Assembly: GCA_013043165.1 (NCBI GenBank)
Contig: JABDOQ010000099.1
Span: forward strand, 1 to 57,528
Direction: 5' to 3'
Source of the DNA: Woeseiaceae bacterium
Lineage (GTDB): Bacteria; Pseudomonadota; Gammaproteobacteria; Steroidobacterales; Woeseiaceae
DNA length: 57,528 nt
Positions 45,392 through 54,804 of the stretch are shown here, piece after piece (position 1 is the first letter of the stretch; each line of letters opens with the position of its first letter). The notes beneath the pieces are model-generated. The model was not told where the DNA came from. It saw only the letters and a list, made by a program, of their open reading frames with translations, and searched no databases. The translations under genes and the position numbers were made by a program.

Positions 45392-48030
45392 ATGACGATC
45401 TCGCTGGCAACCTCGCGTCGGTTGTAGTTTGAACTCATGACGTAGCCATAAGCACCGGCATTGGCAACCAGGATAACATCGCCTTCTTTGGTGGGCGGTA
45501 ACAGCCGGTCACTGCCCAGGCGATCGCCGGTCTCGCATATGGGCCCAACGACCGTTACGGTCTCACTGGGCGCCTCACCCGCTCGCGACAGGTTTACGAT
45601 CTCGTGGTAGGCGCCATAGAGAGCCGGTCGTATCAGCGAGTTCATGCCGGTGCCGACGCCGATGTAGCGCATCTCGCCCTTGCCCTTGGTTTGGGTGACG
45701 CGAGTCAGCAGCACGCCGGCACGTGCGACCAGGAAGCGGCCCGGTTCGAGCCAGAGAGCATACTGCGGGTAGGATTCGCGGATTTCGGCCAGCGCCTGGT
45801 CCAGGCGCGCAAGGTCGAAGGTCCTGTCGCCGGGCTTTTCGGGGACGCCCAGCCCGCCGCCCAGATCGATCACCCTGACCGACGGGAAATGCGCGGCGAT
45901 CTGCACAAGTTCCGCAGCGACGCTGCGCCAGTTGTCAGGATCCAGGATGCCGCTGCCACTGTGGGCATGGATACCAACAACCTCGGCGCCGGCTGCCTCG
46001 ACAAGGCGTACCAACTCTTCAACCTCGAAACGCGGCACACCAAATTTCGAATGCACGCCTGCTGTCCTGACATGCTCATGGTGGCCCCGGCCCTGCCCCG
46101 GATCCACGCGAATAAACAACTTCTGACCAGCAAAAAGTTCTGGCCAGGCCTGCAACGGATACAGGTTGTCGAGCGTAACCTGCAGGCCTTTCTGGAGGCC
46201 CCACTCATACTCTTCGCGGGGAGCGAAGTTGGGCGTAAAAAGAATGCGCGTCAAGTCGAGATCCGGGAAGATTTCCTCGAGCCATTCGACCTCACCGGGC
46301 GAGACACATTCAAAGTCGACGCCGGTAGCGGCCAAGGTGCGCAACAGCTCGGCATTGAAGTTCGCTTTCACAGCATAGAGGATTCGCTCGACGCTTTTCA
46401 GGTTGAGCAGGCTCCTGGCAGCCTCCTCGACACTTTCCCGATCATAGACGTAGGCGTTCAATTGACCGTCGGCCACCTTGAGCAGTTGATCGCGTTTTTG
46501 CATCCACCAGGTATCGGCGTCGCGCAGGATCGGCCCGTCGGCCGCAAACAGCCTCTCCCAACTTGCCCCGAATACGGTCGACGCCCCCTCCTTGCGAATA
46601 ATCGATGCGTGCAACTTGCTGACCAGTCGTGATCCTTGCTCGCGATCGACAACGAAGCTCAGGTTAAGGTCGTTGGCCGCCTGCGACATCAGGTGAATGC
46701 GCTCTTCTTCAAACACTTCGAGCGCCGGCGCCAAACGAGGAATGATGGTACGGATTTTTCGGCCCACAAGACTCACCGCCGAGCAGTTGGCGATAACGCG
46801 TACCCGGCAGAGTTCCTCGAGGTCATGCAACAGCGATGCCTCAACTTCTTCGTGCAGCATTCCGTCGCTGGTGTCGATCGATACCGTGACGTTGGTCTCC
46901 GACGTCGAGACGAGGTCTATCGACACGCCATTATCGCTAAATGCCGCGAATGCCTTTGCGAGAAAGCCCACCTCCTGCCACATACCAACCGTGTTCATGG
47001 AGATCAGCGTCAGGCCATTGCGGATGCAGATGCCTTTAACCTGCGGCTCTACCTCTTCGGTTACGGACGAGACAACGGTGCCGGCTATCTCCGGCGCTGC
47101 TGTGCTGCGAACGAATAGTGGAATGCCGTATTCGCGCAAAGGCGAAATGCATCTCGGATGCAGGACCGAGCTACCGGCTGATGCAAGCTCCTGTGCTTCG
47201 TCAAAATGCAGAGCGATCAACAAGCGAGCCGACGGCACAACCCTGGGGTCGGCGCTGAACATGCCGGGTACGTCTGTCCAGATCTCGAGGCGCCGCGCCG
47301 CAAGAATTGTTGCGAAATAGGCGGCGGACGTATCCGAGCCACCGCGACCCAGCAGCACGGTCGCGCCCGCTTTGTTACGAGCAATAAAACCCTGCGTCAG
47401 GATGACCTTGCCGTGCTCCGCCAGCGCGGACTGCATAGCCTCGTTCGGCCCGAAATCGCAGGTTGCCGACAGCTGTTCGTTGACGGCATTACGACCCGTC
47501 TTCGACTGGCTGACCAGGAGGTCCCTGGCATCGACCCATTGCACCGGCAGGCCCGAGCGCGCCAGGAACTCCGCACCAAGGCGCGTCGACATCAGTTCGC
47601 CGAGCGCCATAATGCGAACCCGCACGCGAACGCTGACCTCTTTGACCAGGCGCACGCCGGCGACGAGCTGATCCAGTTCGTGCAAGGTGTCGTCGAGCAG
47701 GGCTGCTCCATCGAGTCCAAGTGCGGATGCCAGCTCATAATGCTGGGCCCGAATGGAGGCCAGTTTGTCTGCCGGGTCACTCAGAACGGCAGCGTGCAGA
47801 ACATCTTCGAGCGCGTTGGAAACGCCTTTCAATGCCGAATGGACGATGAACGGTTTCAGACCCTGGGACAGCCGCCGTTTTACGAGCCCGGCTATCGTTG
47901 CCCAATTCTCGGCCGTCGACACGCTGGTGCCGCCGAACTTCATCACTACCCAGGGCGATTCAGCGATCGACCGGGGCGCGCCCAGCGCGGCGCTGTCATC
48001 AAAGATGGCCTCGGCGATCTCCTTGCTCAT
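45388..48030 (-). CDS. lysC-lysA fusion: Bifunctional aspartate kinase / diaminopimelate decarboxylase
   Basis: An 880-residue fusion of the first and last enzymes of lysine synthesis. The N-terminal kinase starts at VMKFGGTSVS, with GRGGSDTSAAYFA further on; two ACT regulatory domains follow (about residues 310-470). The C-terminal decarboxylase has its PLP lysine near residue 555 (ILYAVKANF), IHAHSGSGI, and the substrate motif GPICETGDRL. Fusions of this type are known in Xanthomonadales. ATG at 48028-48030 is taken as the start; a TTG at 48052-48054 is possible. The leader has an operator-like palindrome and a terminator hairpin. Confidence 0.93.
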   Translation of the reverse strand: MSKEIAEAIFDDSAALGAPRSIAESPWVVMKFGGTSVSTAENWATIAGLVKRRLSQGLKPFIVHSALKGVSNALEDVLHAAVLSDPADKLASIRAQHYELASALGLDGAALLDDTLHELDQLVAGVRLVKEVSVRVRVRIMALGELMSTRLGAEFLARSGLPVQWVDARDLLVSQSKTGRNAVNEQLSATCDFGPNEAMQSALAEHGKVILTQGFIARNKAGATVLLGRGGSDTSAAYFATILAARRLEIWTDVPGMFSADPRVVPSARLLIALHFDEAQELASAGSSVLHPRCISPLREYGIPLFVRSTAAPEIAGTVVSSVTEEVEPQVKGICIRNGLTLISMNTVGMWQEVGFLAKAFAAFSDNGVSIDLVSTSETNVTVSIDTSDGMLHEEVEASLLHDLEELCRVRVIANCSAVSLVGRKIRTIIPRLAPALEVFEEERIHLMSQAANDLNLSFVVDREQGSRLVSKLHASIIRKEGASTVFGASWERLFAADGPILRDADTWWMQKRDQLLKVADGQLNAYVYDRESVEEAARSLLNLKSVERILYAVKANFNAELLRTLAATGVDFECVSPGEVEWLEEIFPDLDLTRILFTPNFAPREEYEWGLQKGLQVTLDNLYPLQAWPELFAGQKLFIRVDPGQGRGHHEHVRTAGVHSKFGVPRFEVEELVRLVEAAGAEVVGIHAHSGSGILDPDNWRSVAAELVQIAAHFPSVRVIDLGGGLGVPEKPGDRTFDLARLDQALAEIRESYPQYALWLEPGRFLVARAGVLLTRVTQTKGKGEMRYIGVGTGMNSLIRPALYGAYHEIVNLSRAGEAPSETVTVVGPICETGDRLGSDRLLPPTKEGDVILVANAGAYGYVMSSNYNRREVASEIVI

Positions 48031-48052
48031 GCGTTCACTCACTGGCACATCC

Positions 48053-48087
48053 AAAAAAAAACCCGCTAGGAAATTCCCGGCGGGTTT
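48053..48087 (-). terminator. Terminator-like hairpin in the lysC-lysA leader (possible attenuator)
   Basis: On the minus strand AAACCCGC pairs with GCGGGTTT around a 13-base loop and is followed by an unbroken run of T. It lies between the promoter near 48160-48185 and the start codon at 48030, so read-through must be controlled or constitutive. No upstream gene on this strand needs it: ilvD ends 190 bases earlier, with the promoter between. Confidence 0.82.
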
Positions 48088-48111
48088 GCTGACAACGTCC
48101 GAACTTTATTA

Positions 48112-48159
48112 CTAGCCGATACAGTTGCCACTCGCACCCACGCACCTCTGGCGCGCCAT
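48112..48159 (-). other. Short frame in the lysC-lysA leader, possible leader peptide
   Basis: Fifteen codons from ATG 48157-48159 encode MARQRCVGASGNCIG and end in three consecutive stop codons (TAG TAA TAA). It lies 25 bases before the terminator hairpin. It contains no lysine, threonine or methionine run, so a classical attenuation codon bias is missing. The ATG also coincides with the best -10 box, so an internal GTG (encoding MGASGNCIG, after AGAGG) may be the real start if it is translated at all. Confidence 0.35.
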
Positions 48160-48185
48160 ATATTTTGTATGTTTTTTCGTATCAA
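48157..48185 (-). promoter_or_regulatory. Promoter of lysC-lysA
   Basis: On the minus strand TTGATA (48180-48185) is a 5-of-6 -35 box, followed after 17 bases by TATATG (48157-48162). Transcription would begin near 48150. The -35 lies inside the palindrome at 48178-48198. Confidence 0.6.
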
Positions 48186-48198
48186 ACGTGTTGATACG
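48178..48198. promoter_or_regulatory. Palindromic operator over the lysC-lysA -35 box
   Basis: CGTATCAA and TTGATACG are perfect 8-base inverted arms around ACGTG. The site covers the -35 box, a position typical of repression. Read on the minus strand (CGTATCAACACGTTTGATAC) it matches the his-operon site CGTACTAACACGTTAATAC at 16 positions with one gap. Confidence 0.65.
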
Positions 48199-48277
48199 TT
48201 GGCACATTACGGGGGTGTCGTAAAAAATCACCCGTCAAGTAGAGCGAAACTGGCAGCAAACGTCAAGCCTGTCGGGC

Positions 48278-49966
48278 TTATTGGTCCCAGTCCGGCGGAA
48301 TAGTCACCGCGCCCTCGGAGGCCGACGAGACCTCGTTACGGTACTTCGCCAGTACGCCGCGCTTTACGGGCGACCTCGGACGCTTCCAGGCCGACCGACG
48401 ACTGGCGAGCTCACGGTCACTGACGGCGACGTTGATTTCCCGGCTCTCCGCGTCGATCCTGAGAAGATCGCCGTCCTCGATGAGCGCAATAGGCCCGCCA
48501 ACAGCCGCCTCGGGAGACACATGTCCGACCACGAAACCATGGCTTCCTCCCGAGAATCGGCCATCGGTGATCAGGGCCACTTCACCGCCGAGTCCTTTGC
48601 CGATGATGGCGCCGGTCGGACTCAGCATTTCGCGCATTCCGGGCGCTCCTTTCGGACCTTCGTAGCGAATGACGAGGACGTCGCCGGCTTCTACCGTGTT
48701 ATCCAGAATCGCCTGCAGCGCCTCTTCCTCAGAATGAAATACGCGTGCCCTGCCCTCGAAGCGTAGACCTTCCTTGCCGGTGATTTTGGCCACCGACCCT
48801 TCGGGCGCCACATTGCCGTACAGAACCGCGAGATGGCTATCCGGCTTGATCGGGTGATCGAAGTCGCGAACGATATCCTGGCCCTGCGGATAGTCATCGA
48901 CGTTGTCCAGGTTCTCTGCCAGCGTCCTGCCGGTAACGGTCATGCAGTTGCCGTGCAGCAGCCCTTTGTCGAGCATGCGCTTCATGAGCGGCTGTATGCC
49001 GCCAATCTCGATGAGCTCGGACATCAGGTATTTGCCGCTGGGCTTCACATCCGCGAGAACCGGCACGCGCGCACCGATACGCGTGAAATCGTCCAGCGTC
49101 AGCGGAACGTCGGCTTCGCGTGCCATCGCAAGCAGGTGCAATACGGCGTTGGTCGAACCGGCCAGCGCTATAACAACCGAGATCGCATTCTCGAACGCCT
49201 CGCGAGTCATGATATCGCGGGGCTTGATGTCCTCGCGAACGAGGTGCATAACCGCCTGCCCGGCGCGCCGACAATCGTCGATCTTCTGTTCCGACACGGC
49301 TTCCTGGGCCGAACTGTTTGCGAGGCTCATGCCCAGTGCTTCTATGGCCGATGCCATGGTATTCGCCGTATACATGCCACCGCAGGCGCCGGGCCCGGGT
49401 ATCGCGGTTCTCTCTACCTCGAGCAGCTCTTCGTCAGAGATCAATCCTCCCGACCGCGCCCCGACAGCCTCGAATACCGAAACAATATCCCGACGATTTA
49501 CGCCGGGCTTTATTGTTCCGCCGTAAACGAATACGGACGGTCTGTTCAGGCGTGCCATCGCCATGACGCAGGCCGGCATGTTCTTGTCACAGCCGCCGAT
49601 CGCGATGAGTCCGTCAAAGCCCTCGGCGCCGGCAACGGCCTCGATCGAGTCGGCGATAATCTCGCGCGACACCAGCGAGTAGCGCATGCCGGGTGTGCCC
49701 ATCGAAATACCGTCAGACACGCTGATTGTGTTGAACACGACTCCCTTGCCACCCGCGTCGCTTGCCGCCCTGGCCGATTCATCAGCCAGGCCGCCAATAT
49801 GCATATTGCATGGCGTAACCATGCTCCAGGTCGATGCGATACCGATCTGGGGGCGCTTGAAATCGTCTTCGGAAAACCCGACCGCGCGCAGCATCGCGCG
49901 ACTTGGCGCCTGCTCGACGCCATCCACAACGATACGGGAATAACGTCGCAGTTCTTTATCACTCAT
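48278..49966 (-). CDS. ilvD: Dihydroxy-acid dehydratase
   Basis: A 562-residue iron-sulfur dehydratase that makes the 2-oxo acids leading to valine and isoleucine. Cluster cysteines are seen in [18 protein letters not shown] and [14 protein letters not shown]; the late [22 protein letters not shown] block is standard. About 560 residues is the short IlvD class, which often binds a [2Fe-2S] cluster. It is separate from ilvC and not part of an ilv operon here. A short intergenic stretch follows with the lysC-lysA promoter. Confidence 0.96.
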   Translation of the reverse strand: MSDKELRRYSRIVVDGVEQAPSRAMLRAVGFSEDDFKRPQIGIASTWSMVTPCNMHIGGLADESARAASDAGGKGVVFNTISVSDGISMGTPGMRYSLVSREIIADSIEAVAGAEGFDGLIAIGGCDKNMPACVMAMARLNRPSVFVYGGTIKPGVNRRDIVSVFEAVGARSGGLISDEELLEVERTAIPGPGACGGMYTANTMASAIEALGMSLANSSAQEAVSEQKIDDCRRAGQAVMHLVREDIKPRDIMTREAFENAISVVIALAGSTNAVLHLLAMAREADVPLTLDDFTRIGARVPVLADVKPSGKYLMSELIEIGGIQPLMKRMLDKGLLHGNCMTVTGRTLAENLDNVDDYPQGQDIVRDFDHPIKPDSHLAVLYGNVAPEGSVAKITGKEGLRFEGRARVFHSEEEALQAILDNTVEAGDVLVIRYEGPKGAPGMREMLSPTGAIIGKGLGGEVALITDGRFSGGSHGFVVGHVSPEAAVGGPIALIEDGDLLRIDAESREINVAVSDRELASRRSAWKRPRSPVKRGVLAKYRNEVSSASEGAVTIPPDWDQ

Positions 49967-50035
49967 TGTTCTGGCTTGCTCCGAATTGCGCCGCGTGCGT
50001 GCGTCTGGGGGACGGAGCGAAAGTCTATCAGCAAA

Positions 50036-52387
50036 TCAGAGGCTTTGCGGCTCGTCGTCGCGGATCATGACAACGATGTGTTGGAATACATTGTTGACGG
50101 CTACCTCGTAAGGCAGCGCCAGTCTGATGATGAATGTCTCCTCGCCCTCGAGCAGTGCATCCTTGACCAACGGGATCAGTATGCGTGCGGACCTTTGTCC
50201 CGGACCGAACGTAACGGAGTAGTCACCCGGCGCAAAGTAATCCTCGCCCTCGGTTGCCGTTACATCGGTCACGGTGTAGCCGGCTACGACGCGTGTATCG
50301 TCCGGGTTAAACCGTATCAATTCAATCTGCACTGCCGGATCGGATTCGCGGATCGATGCCTCAGCGGCGGCAAAAGCAATTGTGTTTGCCGGTAATTGCG
50401 CTTCAAATGCCCTTTGGTCATCATCTTCGAGCGTCACATAGATGGCGGCCAGCTCCGATTGGGCTGAGTCCACTTCTCGCAGGCGCAGGGTCGATAGCTG
50501 ATCGGCTTCGCGCACCGAATCGGATGCCATACTCAACGTGATTCGACTGCGGTCCTGACCGACGGCGAACCGAACGATGCCTGAATCAGAGAAGGCATAT
50601 TGACCGGAACCCCAGGGGGAACGATTGCCGCTGAAACCTACTTCTTCGAGTTTCAGAATTAACGGGGCGCCGAGACCGCTACTGCGCACAAAGTCCACGA
50701 TCACGGGCCTGCCGTCTTCACGCAGCCGCGTATTGAAATTGGTTGCCGCCAATGCACCCAGCTCGAACGGCACTTCGATATCGGCGCGCGGCAATTTCGA
50801 GAAGTCGATCAACGGTTGCCTCGGCGGCTCGGCAGGGCTTGCTGCTTCGCGGCGTTCGATTGCTGCGCTCGTCTCGTCCGTCATTGCTTGCAGCGTTTCG
50901 TCCTCAAACGCAGCGTCTTCAGCTTCATCGGCCGGCGGCACTACCGGTGCGAGCGGTTCGCTCGCGACATGATCATCAGATATATCCGCAGCCCGGTTCA
51001 ACCATGGGTCCAGGTAGCCCAACTTGTAGCCCGCACCGGCAAGCAGTGCCAGCACTACAACGACTATTGCCATCCATCTGCCGTTTCCACCGTCTTCTGT
51101 TGTCTCGACAACCTGCAGTGCGTCCATACTGGCCGTGTCGTCGCTGTTCTCTCGCAGCGCCTCTAAAAACTCGCCGACCGATGCAAATCGCATGACACGA
51201 GCGTAGGACAGCGCCTTCTTCAATGCGCGCCATTGCGCGTCGTTGACGCCCTGGGGACGCTGCGGCGTCATGCCTTCCTGGGAAGCTTCCGCGGCATTGC
51301 GCGGGCCAAATACGCGGTGGCCGGCAAGCAGTCGATACAGCAGGCAGGCAAGTGAGAAAACATCGTCGGAGGCAACCGGTTCGTCGCCTGTGAGTACCTG
51401 CATACTGGAATAGGCAGGCGTCACTGCACCGAGCACACCGGGATCAAAATCGGGTTTGCTTTGCTTCTGGCGTACGCGCGCGACACCGAAATCGAATAAC
51501 TTGGCATCGCCATTCGGCATCAGCATGACGTTGTTGGGCTTCACATCGGCGTGCACGATGCCACAGCGATGCGCGTACTCGAGCGCGTCACCGATCTGTT
51601 CGACGATACGAAACGCCGTCTCATGATCGATTATCTTCGCATCAGCCGAGTCGAGGATACTGGCCAGCGTGCGGCCTTCGAGCCACTCCATAACAAGGAA
51701 ATAGAGATCATCATCCCGATCGAGATCGATAAAACGGACAATATTGGGATGGACCAGGCAGCGGCCTTTGGTCGCTTCCTGCTGCAACGCCCGCAGGGCC
51801 TGGACGTTTTCCGCCAGCTGTGGGGACAAAACCTTGATTGCCACCCACGGCTGCGGTGCCTCGGCTTCAGCAAGACGCCGATCAAGCGCTTTGTAAACCA
51901 CGCCCATGCTGCCACCCGAAACTTTCTCCTGCAGCAGGAAACGATCCCGCAACAAGGAGCCGACCTGAACGCAGGCGTCGGCCGAAGCCTCTGCGAGGAC
52001 GTCGTTCGGAATGACCGTCGTGGTGCCGAAAGCATCGTCGCCTTCCTGTTCCTCAATCTCGTCAAGGATTGACGGGCCTGTGGGCGTGCGGTCCGCGGCA
52101 GCCTCCCCCAGTGTCCGGCTCGTCGCGACATTTTCCGTGACAAAGTGATCCAGCATCGATTTGACCAGCTGAAAGGTTTCTTTACGCAGGGAGCCGCCCT
52201 CATAAAACTCCTGCAGTACACGCCGAATCTCCGCTTCGTTGCCCGGGTTGGATGCCAGCAGACCGCCGATGCCCTCCTGGATATCGGCGATCATTTCAAC
52301 ATCATCGGCCGCAGCCTGCAGCTGATCATCGAAGCTGGCCAGCTGGTCGCCGAACGTGTTGCGGATCTTGTCGGATTCTGCACTCAT
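50036..52387 (-). CDS. Transmembrane Ser/Thr protein kinase with C-terminal Calx-beta domain
   Basis: A 783-residue membrane kinase. After a helical N-terminal region (1-145), the kinase domain spans about 148-412: glycine loop VSGGSMGVVYKA, Lys185 in VAIKVL, catalytic HADVKPNN (279-286) and DFG (299-301). A single helix at 438-458 (MAIVVVVLALLAGAGYKLGYL region) precedes an extracytoplasmic part. That part ends in a Calx-beta-like module with TEGEDYFAPGDYSVTFGPG and LEGEETFIIRLA, which in other proteins binds calcium or mediates adhesion. All catalytic residues appear intact. Targets and ligand are unknown. Confidence 0.87.
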   Translation of the reverse strand: MSAESDKIRNTFGDQLASFDDQLQAAADDVEMIADIQEGIGGLLASNPGNEAEIRRVLQEFYEGGSLRKETFQLVKSMLDHFVTENVATSRTLGEAAADRTPTGPSILDEIEEQEGDDAFGTTTVIPNDVLAEASADACVQVGSLLRDRFLLQEKVSGGSMGVVYKALDRRLAEAEAPQPWVAIKVLSPQLAENVQALRALQQEATKGRCLVHPNIVRFIDLDRDDDLYFLVMEWLEGRTLASILDSADAKIIDHETAFRIVEQIGDALEYAHRCGIVHADVKPNNVMLMPNGDAKLFDFGVARVRQKQSKPDFDPGVLGAVTPAYSSMQVLTGDEPVASDDVFSLACLLYRLLAGHRVFGPRNAAEASQEGMTPQRPQGVNDAQWRALKKALSYARVMRFASVGEFLEALRENSDDTASMDALQVVETTEDGGNGRWMAIVVVVLALLAGAGYKLGYLDPWLNRAADISDDHVASEPLAPVVPPADEAEDAAFEDETLQAMTDETSAAIERREAASPAEPPRQPLIDFSKLPRADIEVPFELGALAATNFNTRLREDGRPVIVDFVRSSGLGAPLILKLEEVGFSGNRSPWGSGQYAFSDSGIVRFAVGQDRSRITLSMASDSVREADQLSTLRLREVDSAQSELAAIYVTLEDDDQRAFEAQLPANTIAFAAAEASIRESDPAVQIELIRFNPDDTRVVAGYTVTDVTATEGEDYFAPGDYSVTFGPGQRSARILIPLVKDALLEGEETFIIRLALPYEVAVNNVFQHIVVMIRDDEPQSL

Positions 52388-52439
52388 AATTGGCTAGCCA
52401 GTTTACCGGGAGCGCAAGCTTTGATCCCGGAACTGGTCG

Positions 52440-53834
52440 TCAGATTACCTTGCCGGGATTCAGGGTATTTTTCGGGTCAAGCGCCTTTTTCAGGCGCCTC
52501 ATGAGGTTGATTTCAGCACCAGCCCGGTACTTCTCGAGATAGGACCGCTTCGACTGTCCAACGCCGTGTTCCGCGCTGAAGCTGCCGCCCATTTCCGCCA
52601 CGAGGTCGTAAATCGCCGCCGTGATGCGGCTGCCGGCCTCCTGCAGCGCCTCCGGCGTCGATGTCTGGGGTAATGCAACGTTGTAATGCAGGTTGCCGTC
52701 GCCTACATGTCCAAACACGAGCAGTCTTGCTTCGGGCATCAGCCGTGCAAGCTGCGCCTCACCGCGAACGAGAAATTCCTGCATTCGGCCAATCGGCACG
52801 GAGATGTCGTGCTTCAGGCCCGTGCCGTCGTGACGCTCTGCCTCGGCGATGGAATGGCGAAGGCGCCAAAGGTTGTGAGCCTCCTTCGCATTTTTCGCAA
52901 TTGCGGCATCGAGAATCAGCGACTTGTCGGCTGCGCTGCTCAGCGCGTTCTCCAGCAACTCGGGATCGCCTCCCGTTGCGGTCTCGATGAGTACATACCA
53001 GGGATAGGCCTCATCAAAGGGTAGCCGTGCACCGGGAATATGCGCCTCGACCAAATCGAAAATGGGCCTGGAGACGAGTTCGAATGCTTCTATTCGATCG
53101 ACCAGAGAGGCACGCAGCCTCGCCAGTAGTCGCACCGCATCGCCGCTATCGCTTAGCGCGAGCAAAGCCGTTGCCGTTTCACCCGGGTCAGGAAACAGCC
53201 GCAGCGTTGCGGCCGTAATTATGCCCAGCGTTCCCTCACTGCCGATAAACAGCTGCTTCAAGTCATATCCTGCCGTGTCCTTGCGCAGCGATCGCAAGCC
53301 CTCAAGCACCGCGCCATCCGCCAGGACTACTTCGAGCCCGAGCACCAGCGAGCGAGCCGTGCCGTAGCGGATGACATTGACGCCGCCCGCGTTGGTCGCG
53401 AGATTGCCGCCGATCTGACAGCTGCCTTCCGCCCCCAGGCTGAGCGGGAAATAACGATCAACCGCTCTTGCCGCGCGCTGGATATCGGCCAGCACGCAGC
53501 CCGCCTCGACTTCCATTGAGAAATTGGACGCGTCAACGTGTCGAATGCGGTTCATTTTTTCCATGGACAACAGGACCTGCTCGCCCGATTCGCCCGGGAC
53601 CGCACCGGCACACAGCCCCGTGTTTCCGCCTTGCGGCACGATGGCGACACCTGCCGCCACGCATGCACGAACCACTTCGGACACTTCGTCGCGGCTTTTC
53701 GGCATCACGAGGATCGGCGTCTTGCCGAAGACCAGGCCTCGCCAGTCCGTCAGGCGCGGCTGCAGCTCGGCAGGATCTGTTTTCCAGGCACCGGCCCCGA
53801 CGATGGTTTTAAGCTGATCAAGCAGCGTCGTCAT
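52440..53834 (-). CDS. FAD-linked D-2-hydroxyacid dehydrogenase (GlcD/D2HGDH family)
   Basis: A 464-residue flavoprotein of the FAD-binding PCMH/type 4 family. It has the FAD motif VPQGGNTGLCAGAVPG, GGNLATNAGGVNVIRYG, and the C-terminal metal and substrate motifs FGHVGDGNLHYNV and SAEHGVGQSKRSYL. Such enzymes oxidise D-lactate, D-2-hydroxyglutarate or glycolate and feed ubiquinone or ETF. D-2-hydroxyglutarate is favoured by the overall layout, without proof. The ATG at 53832-53834 overlaps the end of the dehydratase gene by 17 bases; the longer frame through that gene is rejected. Confidence 0.88.
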   Translation of the reverse strand: MTTLLDQLKTIVGAGAWKTDPAELQPRLTDWRGLVFGKTPILVMPKSRDEVSEVVRACVAAGVAIVPQGGNTGLCAGAVPGESGEQVLLSMEKMNRIRHVDASNFSMEVEAGCVLADIQRAARAVDRYFPLSLGAEGSCQIGGNLATNAGGVNVIRYGTARSLVLGLEVVLADGAVLEGLRSLRKDTAGYDLKQLFIGSEGTLGIITAATLRLFPDPGETATALLALSDSGDAVRLLARLRASLVDRIEAFELVSRPIFDLVEAHIPGARLPFDEAYPWYVLIETATGGDPELLENALSSAADKSLILDAAIAKNAKEAHNLWRLRHSIAEAERHDGTGLKHDISVPIGRMQEFLVRGEAQLARLMPEARLLVFGHVGDGNLHYNVALPQTSTPEALQEAGSRITAAIYDLVAEMGGSFSAEHGVGQSKRSYLEKYRAGAEINLMRRLKKALDPKNTLNPGKVI

Positions 53835-54804
53835 CGAAAATTGCCTGTTCCGCAAACGTCGCCCAGTCGATGTTGCTGCCGCACATGACGAGCATGACCC
53901 GCTTTCCTGCCAGTTCATGCCGCAATGGCCCCAACAGTGCGGCGGTACTCGCGGCACACGCGGGCTCTACGGCAATCTTCATGACTCCAAACAGGTATCC
54001 CATAGCTCTGCGTAGCTGCGGGTCATCTACCATTGTGAGTCGATCCACATGCAGCTGGCAGAGTCCGAATGAATACGGCAGCGCAAACGGCGCACCCAGG
54101 CTGTCGGCAATGGTCCGAACCGAGTCGATTCTCATCGGTTTCCCGCTGGCGAGGCTGCGATGCATGGTATCCGCGCCCTCTGGCTCAACGCCAATAACTT
54201 CGCAGGCGGGCCGCAGTCGCTTCACGACGTTCGCTATGCCGCCGATCAGCCCGCCGCCTCCGACCGGCACGATGACAGTGTCGAAATCGTCGCACTGTTC
54301 GCAAATCTCCAGCCCAACGATGCCTGTACCCGTCGCAACGGCCGGGCCCTCGAAAGGGTGCACGAAGTACCGGTCTTCGTCATTCTGAATTCGCTCGGCA
54401 ACTTCGAAAGCCTCATGCACGTCATCGGCAAGAACGACCTCGGCACCGTAGGATCGACACGCTTCGATTCGCGAGGGATTCGCCGCACGGATCATCACGA
54501 CCTTTGCGCTGGTACCCAGCGCCTGTGCCGCGTATGCAGTCGCGATAGCGTGATTGCCCGCGCTGACTGCCGTGACACCGGCCGCCAGCTGCTCGGGAGA
54601 CAGCGCATACAAGGTCGCAAGCGCCGCGCGGGCCTTGAATGTACCGGTGCGCTGCAGGAATTCGAGTTTGGCGAAAACTCGCGTGCCGCCGCCGATCTCG
54701 TCTTCGATGGCCGCACACCGGATGACCGGCGTTACCGTCGTCTGCTCGGCGAGACGTTCGCGCAATGCGCCAATGTCCGCAATATCGGGTCCTGCTGCTG
54801 TCAT
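53818..54804 (-). CDS. Threonine/serine dehydratase-like PLP enzyme
   Basis: A 328-residue fold-type II PLP protein without an ACT domain, in the catabolic threonine dehydratase/serine racemase group. The PLP lysine is Lys57 in RTGTFKARAAL; the usual SFKxRGA motif has Ala for Gly here. The glycine-rich phosphate loop is VPVGGGGLIGGIA. It would deaminate threonine or serine to a 2-oxo acid, a possible source of 2-oxobutyrate for isoleucine synthesis. Overlap with the downstream FAD dehydrogenase gene implies joint translation. Substrate is uncertain. Confidence 0.82.
   Translation of the reverse strand: MTAAGPDIADIGALRERLAEQTTVTPVIRCAAIEDEIGGGTRVFAKLEFLQRTGTFKARAALATLYALSPEQLAAGVTAVSAGNHAIATAYAAQALGTSAKVVMIRAANPSRIEACRSYGAEVVLADDVHEAFEVAERIQNDEDRYFVHPFEGPAVATGTGIVGLEICEQCDDFDTVIVPVGGGGLIGGIANVVKRLRPACEVIGVEPEGADTMHRSLASGKPMRIDSVRTIADSLGAPFALPYSFGLCQLHVDRLTMVDDPQLRRAMGYLFGVMKIAVEPACAASTAALLGPLRHELAGKRVMLVMCGSNIDWATFAEQAIFDDDAA

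Noticed and set aside
48088..48160. Lysine riboswitch before lysC-lysA
   Set aside because: The leader contains AGAGGTGCG, like the start of a lysine riboswitch, but only about 60 bases remain before the terminator. The full element needs roughly 170 bases and five stems, and the other core motifs are missing.
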